Origin: Promethearchaeota archaeon
GTDB taxonomy: Archaea > Asgardarchaeota > Lokiarchaeia > Sigyniarchaeales > SOKP01
NCBI GenBank assembly: GCA_019058015.1
Contig: JAHLWH010000095.1
Span: forward strand, 1-46,220
DNA length: 46,220 bases
Direction: 5' to 3'
This document shows positions 8,701 to 17,912 of the stretch, one piece after another. A model generated the notes under the pieces. The model did no database searches and had not been told where the DNA came from. It saw nothing but the letters and a program-made list of their open reading frames with translations. Every line of letters begins with the position of its first letter. Position 1 is the stretch's first letter. The position numbers and the translations under genes are program-made.

Positions 8701-9915
8701 TTAAGAGTAAAGCTTTGATTCTATACTTTTTTCTTTCATTTTTCCTAGAACTTTAGATGCAGCTTCTAAAAAGTCCTTAAAGGAGATAGTATCTGCCTCC
8801 CTTCTAATCGCAAACATACCCGCTTCAGTACATATTCCTTTTATATCCGCTCCTGTGGCTCCTTTTGTCATATCCACTAATCTATTTAAATTAAAGTTTG
8901 ATTTGTCAATATTCATGCCTCTCATATGAATCTTAAAAATACTCTCTCTTTCTTGCCATCCAGGAATTGGAAAATCTATTAATCTATCAAACCTACCAGG
9001 TCTTAATAGAGCAGGATCTAGTATATCAGGTCTATTAGTGGCGCCAATGATTTTAACATCCCCTCTTTGGTCAAACCCATCCATCTCACTGAGAAGTTGC
9101 ATTAATGTTCGTTGAACCTCTCTATCTCCCGAAGTGGCAATTTGTAATCGTCTTGATCCGATTGCATCTAGTTCATCAATAAAGATAATTGATGGTGCCT
9201 TTTCTTTAGCCAACTGAAATATCTCTCTAACTAAACGTGCACCTTCTCCAATAAACTTTTGAACTAACTCAGAACCAATAATTCTGATAAATCTGGCTTG
9301 TGTTTCATGAGCTACAGCTTTTGCAACCAACGTTTTACCAGTACCAGGAGCTCCAAATAATAATACTCCCTTAGGAGGTTCAATTCCAATTCTTTCAAAT
9401 AATTCTGGTTTCTTTAATGGTAATTCAACTGTTTCTCGAATTTCTTGTATTTGTTCTTCTAAACCCCCAACATCGTCATATGAAATATCTGGAATGGAAT
9501 CAATTACTTCCATGCCCTTAACAAATGGATCTAACTTTGTTGGTAAAATCTCCATAATTGCAAACGTGCGTTGATTCAGCGCGACCCTCACACCCGATTC
9601 TATTTTTTGTCCTTTAACTTTTCGACTTGAATTAACTACAAAACTTGGGCCTGTTGAGCTTTTTACTATCGCTCTTCCCTTTTTTTCATCAAGCACATCA
9701 ATGACAGTGGCGGTAACTAAAGGTGGTTCTCTGAGTCTATCTATTTCATTTCTTAAACTATGAAGTTCTTGTTCTAATCTTAATCTTTCTGCGTCTAATA
9801 ATTGTTTTTCAGTTTCTAGGCTTCTAAGTCGCTTTTCAAGATGTCGAGTATAAGTGACTAAATACTCTCCTTCTTTGAGATCCTCATTTTTTTTTTTTTC
9901 CTTAATAGCGGGCAT
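8701..9915 (-). CDS. pan: proteasome-activating nucleotidase (PAN)
   Basis: AAA+ unfoldase that forms a hexameric ring, unfolds substrates and opens the gate of the 20S proteasome. The order is: N-terminal coiled coil about residues 20-62 ([20 protein letters not shown]), an OB domain about 65-125, then the AAA+ module with Walker A GAPGTGKT, Walker [10 protein letters not shown], a sensor region ([20 protein letters not shown]) and the C-lid. The last residues are KLYS, which fit the hydrophobic-Tyr-X tail that docks into the proteasome ring. At 404 residues it is the usual length. No proteasome subunit gene is in the window. ATG 9915 is supported by the coiled coil starting shortly after. 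Confidence 0.96.
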   Translation of the reverse strand: MPAIKEKKKNEDLKEGEYLVTYTRHLEKRLRSLETEKQLLDAERLRLEQELHSLRNEIDRLREPPLVTATVIDVLDEKKGRAIVKSSTGPSFVVNSSRKVKGQKIESGVRVALNQRTFAIMEILPTKLDPFVKGMEVIDSIPDISYDDVGGLEEQIQEIRETVELPLKKPELFERIGIEPPKGVLLFGAPGTGKTLVAKAVAHETQARFIRIIGSELVQKFIGEGARLVREIFQLAKEKAPSIIFIDELDAIGSRRLQIATSGDREVQRTLMQLLSEMDGFDQRGDVKIIGATNRPDILDPALLRPGRFDRLIDFPIPGWQERESIFKIHMRGMNIDKSNFNLNRLVDMTKGATGADIKGICTEAGMFAIRREADTISFKDFLEAASKVLGKMKEKSIESKLYS

Positions 9916-10119
9916 TATTATTATAACTATATATATTTAGAAAATTTAAATTTGATGAAAATATAAAATATTATTTTAAATATAAGAGAAAAGATGATAA
10001 TATTATTTAAAATTTATTTAGTTGTAACTATTGGATGATAAGAAATTCAATATCTTGAAATTTTATAAATGAAAAAATTTTTAGCAAATTTAAAATTTTT
10101 TTAATTGTAATTATTATAT

Positions 10120-10686
10120 GTGGAATTAATGTCCTATAAAAAGCAAAATTATCCAGAATGTCCTATATGTGGGGGCATAATTTGGGGGAAACCCAGTCAT
10201 ATCATTGTTGAGGGCGTTAGACTCACTGTGTGTCAATCATGTTCAAATTTAGGACAAAGAACTTCAATATCCTCCCCTTCAAAAATTCAATCAAAAATTT
10301 TTTACAAAAAACCAATAAAGCGTAAATCGGTAGCTACTCCTCATATAGCGAAACCTAGTGTAAAAAAAGATGATGAGTCAGATCTACAAATTGTCAGTAA
10401 TTTCGCTGCTAAAATTAAAAAAACAAGAGAGAAATATAAATTAACTCAAGAAAAATTCGCTTTAAAATTACATGAGAAAGCATCTTTAATCCGAAGTATT
10501 GAAAACGGAAAAAGAATCCCAACAATCTCATTAGCTAAAAAGATTGAAAAAACTTATAATGTAAAGCTCATTGAAAAAAAAAAAGATGATGAGAGTGACT
10601 ATAGAAAATATATTCAACAAAAAAAGGCTCCTACGACATTGGGAGATATGATTATTGTAAGGAAGAAAAAGAAATCTGATAACTGA
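10120..10686 (+). CDS. MBF1-type zinc-ribbon / helix-turn-helix regulator
   Basis: Archaeal homologue of multiprotein bridging factor 1. An N-terminal zinc ribbon has two Cys pairs (CPIC and CQSC), then comes a basic linker, then a Cro/C1-type helix-turn-helix at about residues 93-150 (FAAKIKKTREKYKLTQEKFA, RSIENGKRIPTISLAKKIEK). Unlike the eukaryotic protein, the archaeal family is linked to translation and ribosome binding as well as transcription. The frame opens at GTG 10120; ATG 10129 three codons later is an equally good start. It is convergent with TFE, with a gap of only 6 bases, so transcription must end inside or just after the partner gene. Confidence 0.9.
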   Translation: MELMSYKKQNYPECPICGGIIWGKPSHIIVEGVRLTVCQSCSNLGQRTSISSPSKIQSKIFYKKPIKRKSVATPHIAKPSVKKDDESDLQIVSNFAAKIKKTREKYKLTQEKFALKLHEKASLIRSIENGKRIPTISLAKKIEKTYNVKLIEKKKDDESDYRKYIQQKKAPTTLGDMIIVRKKKKSDN

Positions 10687-10692
10687 TATGAG

Positions 10693-11190
10693 TTAAAAAT
10701 TTTTAATTGTATCTTGAAGCGATCCTATTTTTTCCTTTAAGAAATCAATTAATTCTTTGTTTTCATCTGCAACTAAATTACCTCCGCAACCATCCACAGG
10801 GCATTTGAAATTTAAATCTACAGCATCATCGAAAATAAATCTAGTTTCAGGTTTTCTACAATTCTCACAAATAAAAAAATAATTATTTAACTCATAATTT
10901 ATTCGATCCCTTAATTTACTTATTAAGTTTTGCTCTTTTTCTAGTAAAATTTCATTTAACTTATCAAAATCATGCCACCAATAATAGATAAACCAGCCAG
11001 TATTTTTATCTCTCACTCTTCTAAATTGAGCTAATTTTGCTGAATATAATTTATATAATGTTTTTCGAACCGTATTTAACTTTAATTTTTCCTCATCATT
11101 TGGTTCAAAATCAATATTCATATCTTGAATTCTTTTCTTTATGTTTTCCGTTATTACATCATCGGTTATTTCTTTATTTTTTGAATTCAA
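10693..11190 (-). CDS. tfe: transcription initiation factor TFE, alpha subunit (5' end uncertain)
   Basis: Archaeal TFE-alpha, homologue of TFIIE-alpha; it helps RNA polymerase open promoter DNA. Visible parts are the winged-helix recognition region (KLNTVRKTLYKLYSAKLAQF, RVRDKNTGWFIYYWW), a coiled linker and a zinc ribbon (CENC and CPVDGCGG). The called start is TTG 11190, which cuts off the first helices of the winged helix. The same frame stays open upstream to 11277 and reads like TFE (ISELDSLLKSFLFVIGGNIC, IEVAKELL), yet has no ATG, GTG or TTG before the TGA at 11278-11280. A GTG at 11279-11281 lies in another frame, so a one-base indel near 11262-11278 or a non-standard start is likely. 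It is an essential factor, so an assembly error should be considered. Confidence 0.88.
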   Translation of the reverse strand: MNSKNKEITDDVITENIKKRIQDMNIDFEPNDEEKLKLNTVRKTLYKLYSAKLAQFRRVRDKNTGWFIYYWWHDFDKLNEILLEKEQNLISKLRDRINYELNNYFFICENCRKPETRFIFDDAVDLNFKCPVDGCGGNLVADENKELIDFLKEKIGSLQDTIKNF

Positions 11191-11434
11191 TAACTCTTTT
11201 GCAACTTCAATGCAAATATTGCCTCCGATTACAAATAAGAATGATTTTAATAAGGAATCAAGTTCAGAGATTAGAAATCACTAACTTCTAGGAAATAAAT
11301 AATATATTAAAAAATATTTGCTAAAATTAAAATTTTTTTAAAATAAACAATTAATATATAATTTTCATATTGAAAAAAAGTAATTATTAAGCAAATTAAA
11401 TTATTAAAACACTTTTAGCTTTATAAAAAATTAT

Positions 11435-12214
11435 TTATACTGAGAAAGTTAATGAATTTGCATATTCTATTTCATTATTAATCTCAATAGTTCTCACTAA
11501 TTTTCCTTCTCGTATTGCCTTAAGTCTTATTAAACTGGTGTTTTTTAAGCCTTTAGGAATGATAATATTATTGATTTTATAAATATTAATTAATTTAAAT
11601 ATTTTAATTGTTTCGGGAATTTTATCTTCAAAATCTGGAATTAATTTTTCATATAAAATCTTTTTATTTTTTTTTGATTTTTTCACTGTACCAACACAAA
11701 ATTTGGTTAATTTTTCAAATTCTTCATGGGTTAGTTTTTTTTTAGACGGTTGTGGTAGTTTTGTTTTGCATTTTACAGAAAAACCTTGTTGATCATTAAA
11801 ATTGATAAAATAATAACTATATTTATTTAGTTCTTTTATTACCTCAAGGAATCTTGATTTAAAGAATTTTTCTTGAAATGTACCCTTAAAATTTTTAATT
11901 TTTCCTGTTGATTTTTTCAATTGCCAATCTAAACCTAACTTTGGAAAAACTATATTTAAATCTGACCTAGCAATGATGTCTAATTTCACTTCAAATTCAT
12001 TATCGGACATTACAGAAACTACATATTCTTGGATAAAATTCTCATATTCAAAACTCCCAGATATTGTTATTTTATTAGCTGTGAATCTAACTTTTATTAC
12101 TGGTCCGGTAAACTCTCCTTTAGAATATCTTGTGAAATGTTTGTGGATTTCTTGATAATCTTCTGCTGGATTTTTCAGCATTGAATTTTGAAGTAAATAA
12201 GTAAGAAAATGCAA
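11435..12214 (-). CDS. hypothetical protein, 259 residues
   Basis: I do not recognise this protein. It is soluble-looking and lysine-rich, with strand-forming segments in the first half (GPVIKVRFTANKITISGSFE, EYVVSVMSDNEFEVKLDIIA) and a basic central part (KKSKKNKKILYEKLIPDF). There is no signal peptide, membrane helix or cysteine motif. The repeated amphipathic strands could mean a lipid- or ligand-binding beta sheet, which is only a guess. It is alone, divergent from the small membrane gene at 12383. Codon use looks like that of its neighbours. It may be specific to this lineage. Confidence 0.6.
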   Translation of the reverse strand: MHFLTYLLQNSMLKNPAEDYQEIHKHFTRYSKGEFTGPVIKVRFTANKITISGSFEYENFIQEYVVSVMSDNEFEVKLDIIARSDLNIVFPKLGLDWQLKKSTGKIKNFKGTFQEKFFKSRFLEVIKELNKYSYYFINFNDQQGFSVKCKTKLPQPSKKKLTHEEFEKLTKFCVGTVKKSKKNKKILYEKLIPDFEDKIPETIKIFKLINIYKINNIIIPKGLKNTSLIRLKAIREGKLVRTIEINNEIEYANSLTFSV

Positions 12215-12382
12215 ATAAATTAATCCTCAAATTATCCTTATGAAATAATATAAAATAAAAATTTAAAATATTTGATTTTTATCTTTATAGAACTTTTTAA
12301 GAATAAAAAAAAATTAATATATTGATAAATTTAAAATAGATATAATATTTATTTCATATCTTTTTTAATCTATGATGATATA

Positions 12383-12571
12383 ATGATAATTCAACTTTAT
12401 TTATGGGCTTGGATTTTAATTATAATTGGTTTTGGTTTTGTGGGTGTTTTGGTTTTATATGTTAAATATAGTACTGAAGTTTCTATTAAATTATATATTA
12501 TTACCATAGTTGTTTCTTCAATAAGTTTGGGCTTTGGGGTTCATTTATTCCTAGCTAATTTTGGTATATAA
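12383..12571 (+). CDS. small two-helix membrane protein
   Basis: A 62-residue protein made almost entirely of two membrane helices: about residues 5-27 (LYLWAWILIIIGFGFVGVLV) and 36-58 (KLYIITIVVSSISLGFGVHL), joined by a short polar turn (KYSTEVS). ATG 12383 follows a run of ATGATGATATA and an AT-rich promoter. No family is recognised. The next gene, 129 bases on, is also a membrane protein but has its own promoter. Size and hydrophobicity alone support it, so confidence is modest. Confidence 0.5.
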   Translation: MIIQLYLWAWILIIIGFGFVGVLVLYVKYSTEVSIKLYIITIVVSSISLGFGVHLFLANFGI

Positions 12572-12629
12572 AGAAGAAGTAATTTTTATACAGAAATAAT
12601 TAGTCAATATTTATTTTGATTTATTAAAA

Positions 12630-12672
12630 ATAGTATAAAATTTAAAGATCGATAGATAGTATGTATACATAC
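12630..12672 (+). promoter_or_regulatory. TATA box and 14-bp palindrome before membrane gene
   Basis: A TATA-like element (AGTATAAAATTT, about 12631-12642) is followed by the perfect 14-base palindrome GTATGTATACATAC at 12659-12672. In archaea transcription begins about 25 bases after the TATA box, so the palindrome would cover the start site, a common place for a repressor. The gene starts at 12700. Confidence 0.45.
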
Positions 12673-12699
12673 ATATTCAATAATAAATAGTGAACTTAA

Positions 12700-13143
12700 A
12701 TGCTGTTTCAAATAAGTGAAGCTACTATATGGTATATTATTTGGCTTGTTTTAGCAACAGTTATTGTCGCTTTGATTTTATATATCGTTGTAAGATTAGT
12801 TGATTCTAAGTTGCGTGCATCAGATAAAAAGTGGATGATTTTATTAATCGCATTTATTATGGTTTTGATTATTCCACTTGTCGTTGGGGCAATTTCAACG
12901 GTTCTAGGTGCGCTTGGAGATTTATTGGCAGGACTCCGAACCGCAATATATCCATCAGGACAAAATTTTCTAGTACAATTAGCACCAGTTATTGCTTTTC
13001 TATTATTATTCATATTAGTAAAATTCTTGATCACTGATTCCTGGGAACATTCAATATGGATCTCTCTAATAACATTCTTCTTCTTGTTTTTAATATACTG
13101 TGTCCTCCCTGAGTTATATAATTATACAGGTGTCGGATTGTAA
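12700..13143 (+). CDS. four-helix membrane protein, function unknown
   Basis: 147 residues with four likely membrane helices: about 10-32 (WYIIWLVLATVIVALILYIV), 45-70 (WMILLIAFIMVLIIPLVVGA), 92-112 (LVQLAPVIAFLLLFILVKFL) and 118-138 (SIWISLITFFFLFLIYCVLP). Between helices two and three lies a glycine-rich loop (GALGDLLAGLRTAIYPSG). I do not recognise the family. It is convergent with the TrmJ-like gene (9 bases apart) and carries a palindrome at its probable transcription start, which suggests specific control. Confidence 0.65.
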   Translation: MLFQISEATIWYIIWLVLATVIVALILYIVVRLVDSKLRASDKKWMILLIAFIMVLIIPLVVGAISTVLGALGDLLAGLRTAIYPSGQNFLVQLAPVIAFLLLFILVKFLITDSWEHSIWISLITFFFLFLIYCVLPELYNYTGVGL

Positions 13144-13152
13144 CATATCACT

Positions 13153-14007
13153 TCAAAATTTCCTTTTTTTTTTTTCTATATTTAGGTGATTCATAATAGA
13201 ATTTAATTTGGAAAAAAACCCTAGAATAAAACTTAATTCCTTTTTTGACATGATTGCTCTTTCAAATACGTTTTTAAATGCATAATACACCTTTTCTTTT
13301 TTATGAGTTCTGATTCTAACTTGCTTTATTAAATTTCTTATGATTTTATAAATAATAAAGCGATCTTGCTTATTAGCTAATAATACTGGTTTATTTCCTC
13401 TTCCAATATTTATGATATTTATTTTTTTATATAATTCATATAAGATAATACCGACAGCATGAGAAAGATTTAAAGTAGGATAGGTATTACTGGCTGGAAT
13501 TCTTAAAAGAATGTCAGCCAAACTGATTTCCTCATTTGTCAATCCTCTTGATTCTTTTCCAAATAAAATTGCAATATTGAGAGGTGTTTTTGATAGAGGA
13601 AGTGAAAAGTCTTCAGGGAATATTGTTAATCTTCTAAGATTTGTATAGCGCATACCACTTGCAGTTGTCGCAATAATTAGATCAAATTTTTTTAAATAAT
13701 TTTTTAATTCAGATGTATGGTATTTTAATGGGTCAATTTCAACAATTTCAGAATTTAAAAGAATTTCCTTACCATGCATTGCGAAACCCCGTGTTTCATA
13801 ACTAACAATATGTTCTTTATGCTCAATGGGATTAAAAATAACCAAATTAAAAAATTCAAAATTACGCATAACCCTTGCAACGCTCCCAATATTACCAAAA
13901 TGTTCCGGTTGCACCAAAACTATTGTAAAAGAAAGATTCTTGTAATTTTCATTTACTCTTGTTTCTTGAAAAGAATCATGTTGCCTAAATAATCTTTTTT
14001 TATTCAT
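13153..14007 (-). CDS. TrmJ-like RNA 2'-O-methyltransferase (SPOUT)
   Basis: SPOUT-class methyltransferase with a knotted SAM-binding fold; archaeal TrmJ methylates the ribose of tRNA position 32. All three SPOUT motifs are visible: motif 1 LVQPEHFGNIGSVARVMRNF, motif 2 ILFGKESRGLTNEE and motif 3 YPTLNLSHAVGIILYELYK. A C-terminal helical extension of about 75 residues fits TrmJ better than the shorter TrmL. The protein acts in the cytoplasm, probably as a dimer. It lies after rpoB on the same strand but beyond the terminator-like hairpin, so it probably has its own promoter. The target nucleotide is inferred from the family only. Confidence 0.88.
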   Translation of the reverse strand: MNKKRLFRQHDSFQETRVNENYKNLSFTIVLVQPEHFGNIGSVARVMRNFEFFNLVIFNPIEHKEHIVSYETRGFAMHGKEILLNSEIVEIDPLKYHTSELKNYLKKFDLIIATTASGMRYTNLRRLTIFPEDFSLPLSKTPLNIAILFGKESRGLTNEEISLADILLRIPASNTYPTLNLSHAVGIILYELYKKINIINIGRGNKPVLLANKQDRFIIYKIIRNLIKQVRIRTHKKEKVYYAFKNVFERAIMSKKELSFILGFFSKLNSIMNHLNIEKKKRKF

Positions 14008-14068
14008 TTATATCACAACTCATTTTCATTTTATATTATTAAAAAAATAACCTTAATACTTAAAATTA

Positions 14069-14109
14069 AAAAAAAATAGTTATCTATCCTCATTTTTTAG
14101 GATTAGATA
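14069..14109 (-). terminator. hairpin plus U-tract after rpoB
   Basis: Read leftward, a stem pairs TATCTAATCCT with AGGATAGATA (10 pairs, one bulged A, 8-base A-rich loop) and is followed four bases later by nine T. It lies 30 bases past the rpoB stop. Archaeal polymerase can stop on the T-tract alone; the hairpin makes this the clearest terminator in the window. Confidence 0.65.
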
Positions 14110-14138
14110 TTAAGAAAAATACAGTAGAAATACTATTA

Positions 14139-17100
14139 TTAGACTTTGTCCTTCAACTTTAATCTAGGGGCTAATCCAAGACTCATCATTTCCTGCATTA
14201 ATAATTTGAAAGCATAACTACAAACTACTTTAGAAATTTTAGTACCTTGCCCGCAAATTGGACAATAAGTTATGTCACGGTTTCGATCATATACAGCAAG
14301 CAATCCACAGCGTTCACATATTAATACAACTGTTTTATCTGATTCATCTAATAATCTCTCTTTAAGAAGTAGAGCACTTCCATGTCCAATAAGACAATCC
14401 CTCTCCATTTCGCCAAATCTTAGCCCTCCTTCTCTTGCACGACCTTCTGTTGGTTGCCTGGTCAAAATCTGCACGGGCCCTCGGGCTCTTGCGTGAATTT
14501 TATCGGCAACAAGATGATACAATTTTTGATAATAAATAGGTGCACAATAAATACCTACATCATATTTCTCACCTGTAATACCGTTATATAGTGTCTCCCG
14601 TCCGTTAAACTCAAACCCAGCTTTTAATAATAACTCCTGTAGCTCAGTAATATTCTTCCACTCAAATGCTGTCGCGTCACCGATTTTTCCAGTAGTACAT
14701 GCTATTTTCCCACTAATACCTTCAAAAAGTTGTCCTAGTGTCATCCTACTTGGCATTGCATGAGGGTTAATTATCAAATCAGGAATTATGCCGTCTGCTG
14801 AAAATGGTAAATCTTCTTGAGCTGCAACTAACCCAATAACGCCTTTCTGACCGTGCCTTGATGAAAATTTATCTCCCAATTCTGGAATCCGAAGATCCCT
14901 TACTTTAATTTTTACGAGTTTATTTCCGTCAACTGTTTCAGAAATGATGATAGTGTCTACGATTCCCTTCTCACTGTGCCGCATATTAATTGACGTTTCT
15001 CTGCGATTAGGTTGAGATAAATCGAACTCCCCATAAGACTTTATGAATCTTGGTGGAGAGGTTCTACCAATTAATACATCGCCACCATCAACTTGAGTTT
15101 CTGGTTCGATAATTCCATCGAATTCTGAGAGAAATCTGTATGATTCTGCGGATTTAAAGCCCCTAACTCCTCTCTCTGGTATCTCAAATTTATCCACTTC
15201 TCCTCCTGGATATTTTCTCTCCTCTCCATCATAAGTGCGAAAGAAATGACTGCGTGCAAGACCTCTCTCAATAGAGGCTCTATTGATTATTAAAGCGTCT
15301 TCAATATTGAATCCTTCATAAGACATCATTGCAATAATAAAGTTTTGACCAGCAGGACGTTTATCAAAACCTATAATATCCATAGGATGAGTTTTAACTA
15401 ATGGCATCTGAGGGTAATGTAGAGTGTGGCCTCTAGTGTCAAGTCTTATGTGAAGATTTGCTGAGAACAAACCTAATGCTTGTTTTACCATTCCAGCTTC
15501 ATAAGTGTTTCTTGGGGATTGATTATGTTCTGGAAATGGAATAATTGAAGCACATATACCCAAGATTGCAGCAGGGGAAATTTCTAAATGGGTATGTTCT
15601 AAAGTTAGATCATCTTGGAACATGGCAATAAATGCATTTTCTTCTTCTTCAGCATCTAAATATTCAATTACACCTTTCTCAATTAAATCGGACCATTGAT
15701 ATTTTCCATTCTTCAATTTTTCTATGTCTTCTTCAGTTATTATAACTTTACTATTTTTTACTACAAATAATGGTCGGGTAGCTCTGCCACCATCACAATT
15801 TATTTGGATTTCATTTGATTCCGAATAATAAGCAATATTAACGGTTTGGTCAATTTCTCCCCTTCGTCTCTTTTCTCGTATTTGTCTTATTAATGGATTA
15901 TGTTTTTGATGAATTCCAATTAGTCTTCCATTTAAAAATATTTTAGTTTTATTTCCTTTTATGTTTTTTACCTCATCAATCGAGATAACGCCTAGATCAA
16001 TTAAAATATGTTCTATACTCTCTTCATCTGTCCCTACGGATATTATTGATGCTAGTGCTAAATTTTTAACTAAGCCACAATTAGGACCTTCTGGTGTTTC
16101 GCAAGGACATATTTTCCCCCATTGTGTGGGATGTAGATCTCGCGCTTCAAAATGGGGTTGACTTCGACTTAATGGCGAGACAACTCTTCTAAGATGGCTA
16201 AGAGAAGCAACATGATTAGTTCGATTCAGTAATTGGCTAACCCCAGCTTTTCCACCAACCCAATTACCTGTGGCGAGCGCATGCCTAATTCTTTCAGAGA
16301 TCACATCTGCTCTAACGGCAGTTTTAATATTGGGTGCTCTTCCTCGAACCGCAATTCTTTCTAATTGATATTTAATATCTTTAACTAAGTTCAAAAAGGC
16401 AACCCTAAATAAGGAAGTAAATAATTCTCCCGCAAGTTTAAGGCGTTTATTTGCATAATGATCTTTATCATCAGATTCTCTCAATCCTAATGAAAGTTCC
16501 ATAACTTTCTGACTCATCTGGCCAAGGTAATATGCCTTTTTAATTCGATCGCTTTGTTCATTACCAATATGTGGCAATAAATATCTATCCAATACTTGAC
16601 AAGCTCGTTTAATACGATAATCTTTTGTTTGTCCTACCGCAACTCTTTTTCCTATATAATCTAATGCATTTTGAAGAGATTTTTCTGGATCTTGATGAAC
16701 TTGTATTTCTGATGCAACATCTATTACGGGAATTAATTCTTTTTGGATCTCCGGATTATCAGAAATAGCTTCAAAAATTTCACGATCCGATTTAAGTCCT
16801 AAAGCACGCATAAGAATTGCTAGCGGGATTTTTCCTGGAACAGAAGGGAAAGAAACTCTTAAATTTCCATCTTTTTTTCGTTCAATTGTTACAGGTGCTC
16901 TAAAACCATTTTTTGTAGAAAAAACTTTTGCTTGGTGGGTTGCGCTTGAACTTTTACTTGATTCTTCTGCTAAAATTCTGTTTGGTGCAAGATCTTCTTG
17001 AGTTACTAATACTCTTTCAGTACCATTTATTATAAAATAACCTCCTGGATCAAGTGGATCTTCACCTCTGTTTATAAGCTCTTGAGCCGTCAGATCTCGA

Positions 17101-17519
17101 AGGGGACAATTACAACTTTTTAACATAATTGGAAGCTTACCAATATAAATTTTAATTGTTTCTTGAGGTTCTTCTCTTTGAGTTCTCTCATCAATGGTAA
17201 TTGGAATCATATCAAGATGAATATCACCAGCATAACTTAATTCTCTAATTCTTGCTTCCAAAGGAGTTATTTCTTTTGTAGCTCCATCAGCCTCCCTAAT
17301 CATGGGGAGACCGACGTGGATTTTATTGAATTTAATTTTAAATCCGGGGATATCTGGTATCACTTGAGCGCTTTCTTCTACAATTTCTTGCATTTGATGC
17401 TCAATAAAATCATTATAAGAATCTAAATGCTGACGGACTAATCCTTTTTCTTCAAATAATTTTTTTAAAATTAACCAAGCATCTTCATTGGTTATTAAAT
17501 AATTTTCTTCCAAACTCAA
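14139..17519 (-). CDS. rpoB: DNA-directed RNA polymerase subunit B (unsplit)
   Basis: Second-largest RNA polymerase subunit, 1126 residues in one piece, as in Asgard and crenarchaeal lineages; many euryarchaea split it into B' and B''. It opens with the protrusion region (HMQ-like EHQMQEIVEESAQVIPDIPG). It contains the fork region (SPLSRSQPHFEARDLHPTQW, CPCETPEGPNCGL), the catalytic-core stretch around GYEGFNIEDALIIN-type sequence (SYEGFNIEDALIIN), the hybrid-binding KFSSRHGQKGV, and the C-terminal clamp with a four-Cys zinc site (CERCG, CPICG). It ends in KLLMQEMMSLGLAPRL. rpoH lies 58 bases upstream. rpoA1 and rpoA2, which usually follow, are absent; a terminator and trmJ come next. Confidence 0.98.
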   Translation of the reverse strand: MSLEENYLITNEDAWLILKKLFEEKGLVRQHLDSYNDFIEHQMQEIVEESAQVIPDIPGFKIKFNKIHVGLPMIREADGATKEITPLEARIRELSYAGDIHLDMIPITIDERTQREEPQETIKIYIGKLPIMLKSCNCPLRDLTAQELINRGEDPLDPGGYFIINGTERVLVTQEDLAPNRILAEESSKSSSATHQAKVFSTKNGFRAPVTIERKKDGNLRVSFPSVPGKIPLAILMRALGLKSDREIFEAISDNPEIQKELIPVIDVASEIQVHQDPEKSLQNALDYIGKRVAVGQTKDYRIKRACQVLDRYLLPHIGNEQSDRIKKAYYLGQMSQKVMELSLGLRESDDKDHYANKRLKLAGELFTSLFRVAFLNLVKDIKYQLERIAVRGRAPNIKTAVRADVISERIRHALATGNWVGGKAGVSQLLNRTNHVASLSHLRRVVSPLSRSQPHFEARDLHPTQWGKICPCETPEGPNCGLVKNLALASIISVGTDEESIEHILIDLGVISIDEVKNIKGNKTKIFLNGRLIGIHQKHNPLIRQIREKRRRGEIDQTVNIAYYSESNEIQINCDGGRATRPLFVVKNSKVIITEEDIEKLKNGKYQWSDLIEKGVIEYLDAEEEENAFIAMFQDDLTLEHTHLEISPAAILGICASIIPFPEHNQSPRNTYEAGMVKQALGLFSANLHIRLDTRGHTLHYPQMPLVKTHPMDIIGFDKRPAGQNFIIAMMSYEGFNIEDALIINRASIERGLARSHFFRTYDGEERKYPGGEVDKFEIPERGVRGFKSAESYRFLSEFDGIIEPETQVDGGDVLIGRTSPPRFIKSYGEFDLSQPNRRETSINMRHSEKGIVDTIIISETVDGNKLVKIKVRDLRIPELGDKFSSRHGQKGVIGLVAAQEDLPFSADGIIPDLIINPHAMPSRMTLGQLFEGISGKIACTTGKIGDATAFEWKNITELQELLLKAGFEFNGRETLYNGITGEKYDVGIYCAPIYYQKLYHLVADKIHARARGPVQILTRQPTEGRAREGGLRFGEMERDCLIGHGSALLLKERLLDESDKTVVLICERCGLLAVYDRNRDITYCPICGQGTKISKVVCSYAFKLLMQEMMSLGLAPRLKLKDKV

Positions 17520-17577
17520 TATTACTTCACGCAGTTTATTTTACAATAATCTTGATTTAAGATTTTAGATTTTTATA

Positions 17578-17835
17578 TTAGCTAGTTTTTTCTTTAGTTA
17601 CATACCTATAATATTCAATTTCATCTAAGGTTGTTTGGGATTTTCTTAAAATTTTAACAACATCGCCCTCTTTTGCTCCGATTGAAAAAATTGCAGGATC
17701 TGTGTTCAAAATGCGAGGTAAGTCAATAACTTTAATCTTATACTTATTTAGTAAATCTTTAGTTTGCTCTTTTGTTAATATAATGTGTTTAGGGACTAAG
17801 TTGTGCCTTAGGACGTCTAGTTTTTTTTTAGCCAA
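17578..17835 (-). CDS. rpoH: DNA-directed RNA polymerase subunit H
   Basis: Archaeal RNA polymerase subunit H, equal to the C-terminal assembly domain of eukaryotic Rpb5. 85 residues, the normal size. Signature pieces are HNLVPKHIILTKEQTKDLL, LPRILNTDPAIFSIGAKEGD and VKILRKSQTT, close to the family form LPKI...DP....GAKPGDVV. It lies directly before rpoB, the conserved archaeal order, and very probably shares its transcript. The ATG at 17835 gives MAKKKLDVLR, a normal N-terminus. Confidence 0.95.
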   Translation of the reverse strand: MAKKKLDVLRHNLVPKHIILTKEQTKDLLNKYKIKVIDLPRILNTDPAIFSIGAKEGDVVKILRKSQTTLDEIEYYRYVTKEKTS

Positions 17836-17912
17836 AAGATATCACTCAATTTAATAGAGAAATAGTCTTATAATTTTTGAAATAATCCTTATCTAAAAAA
17901 TTTTTCCTTTAC

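Noticed and set aside
11037..11291. Plus-strand ORF over the TFE start
   Set aside because: It is the shadow of TFE coding sequence and has no coding features of its own.
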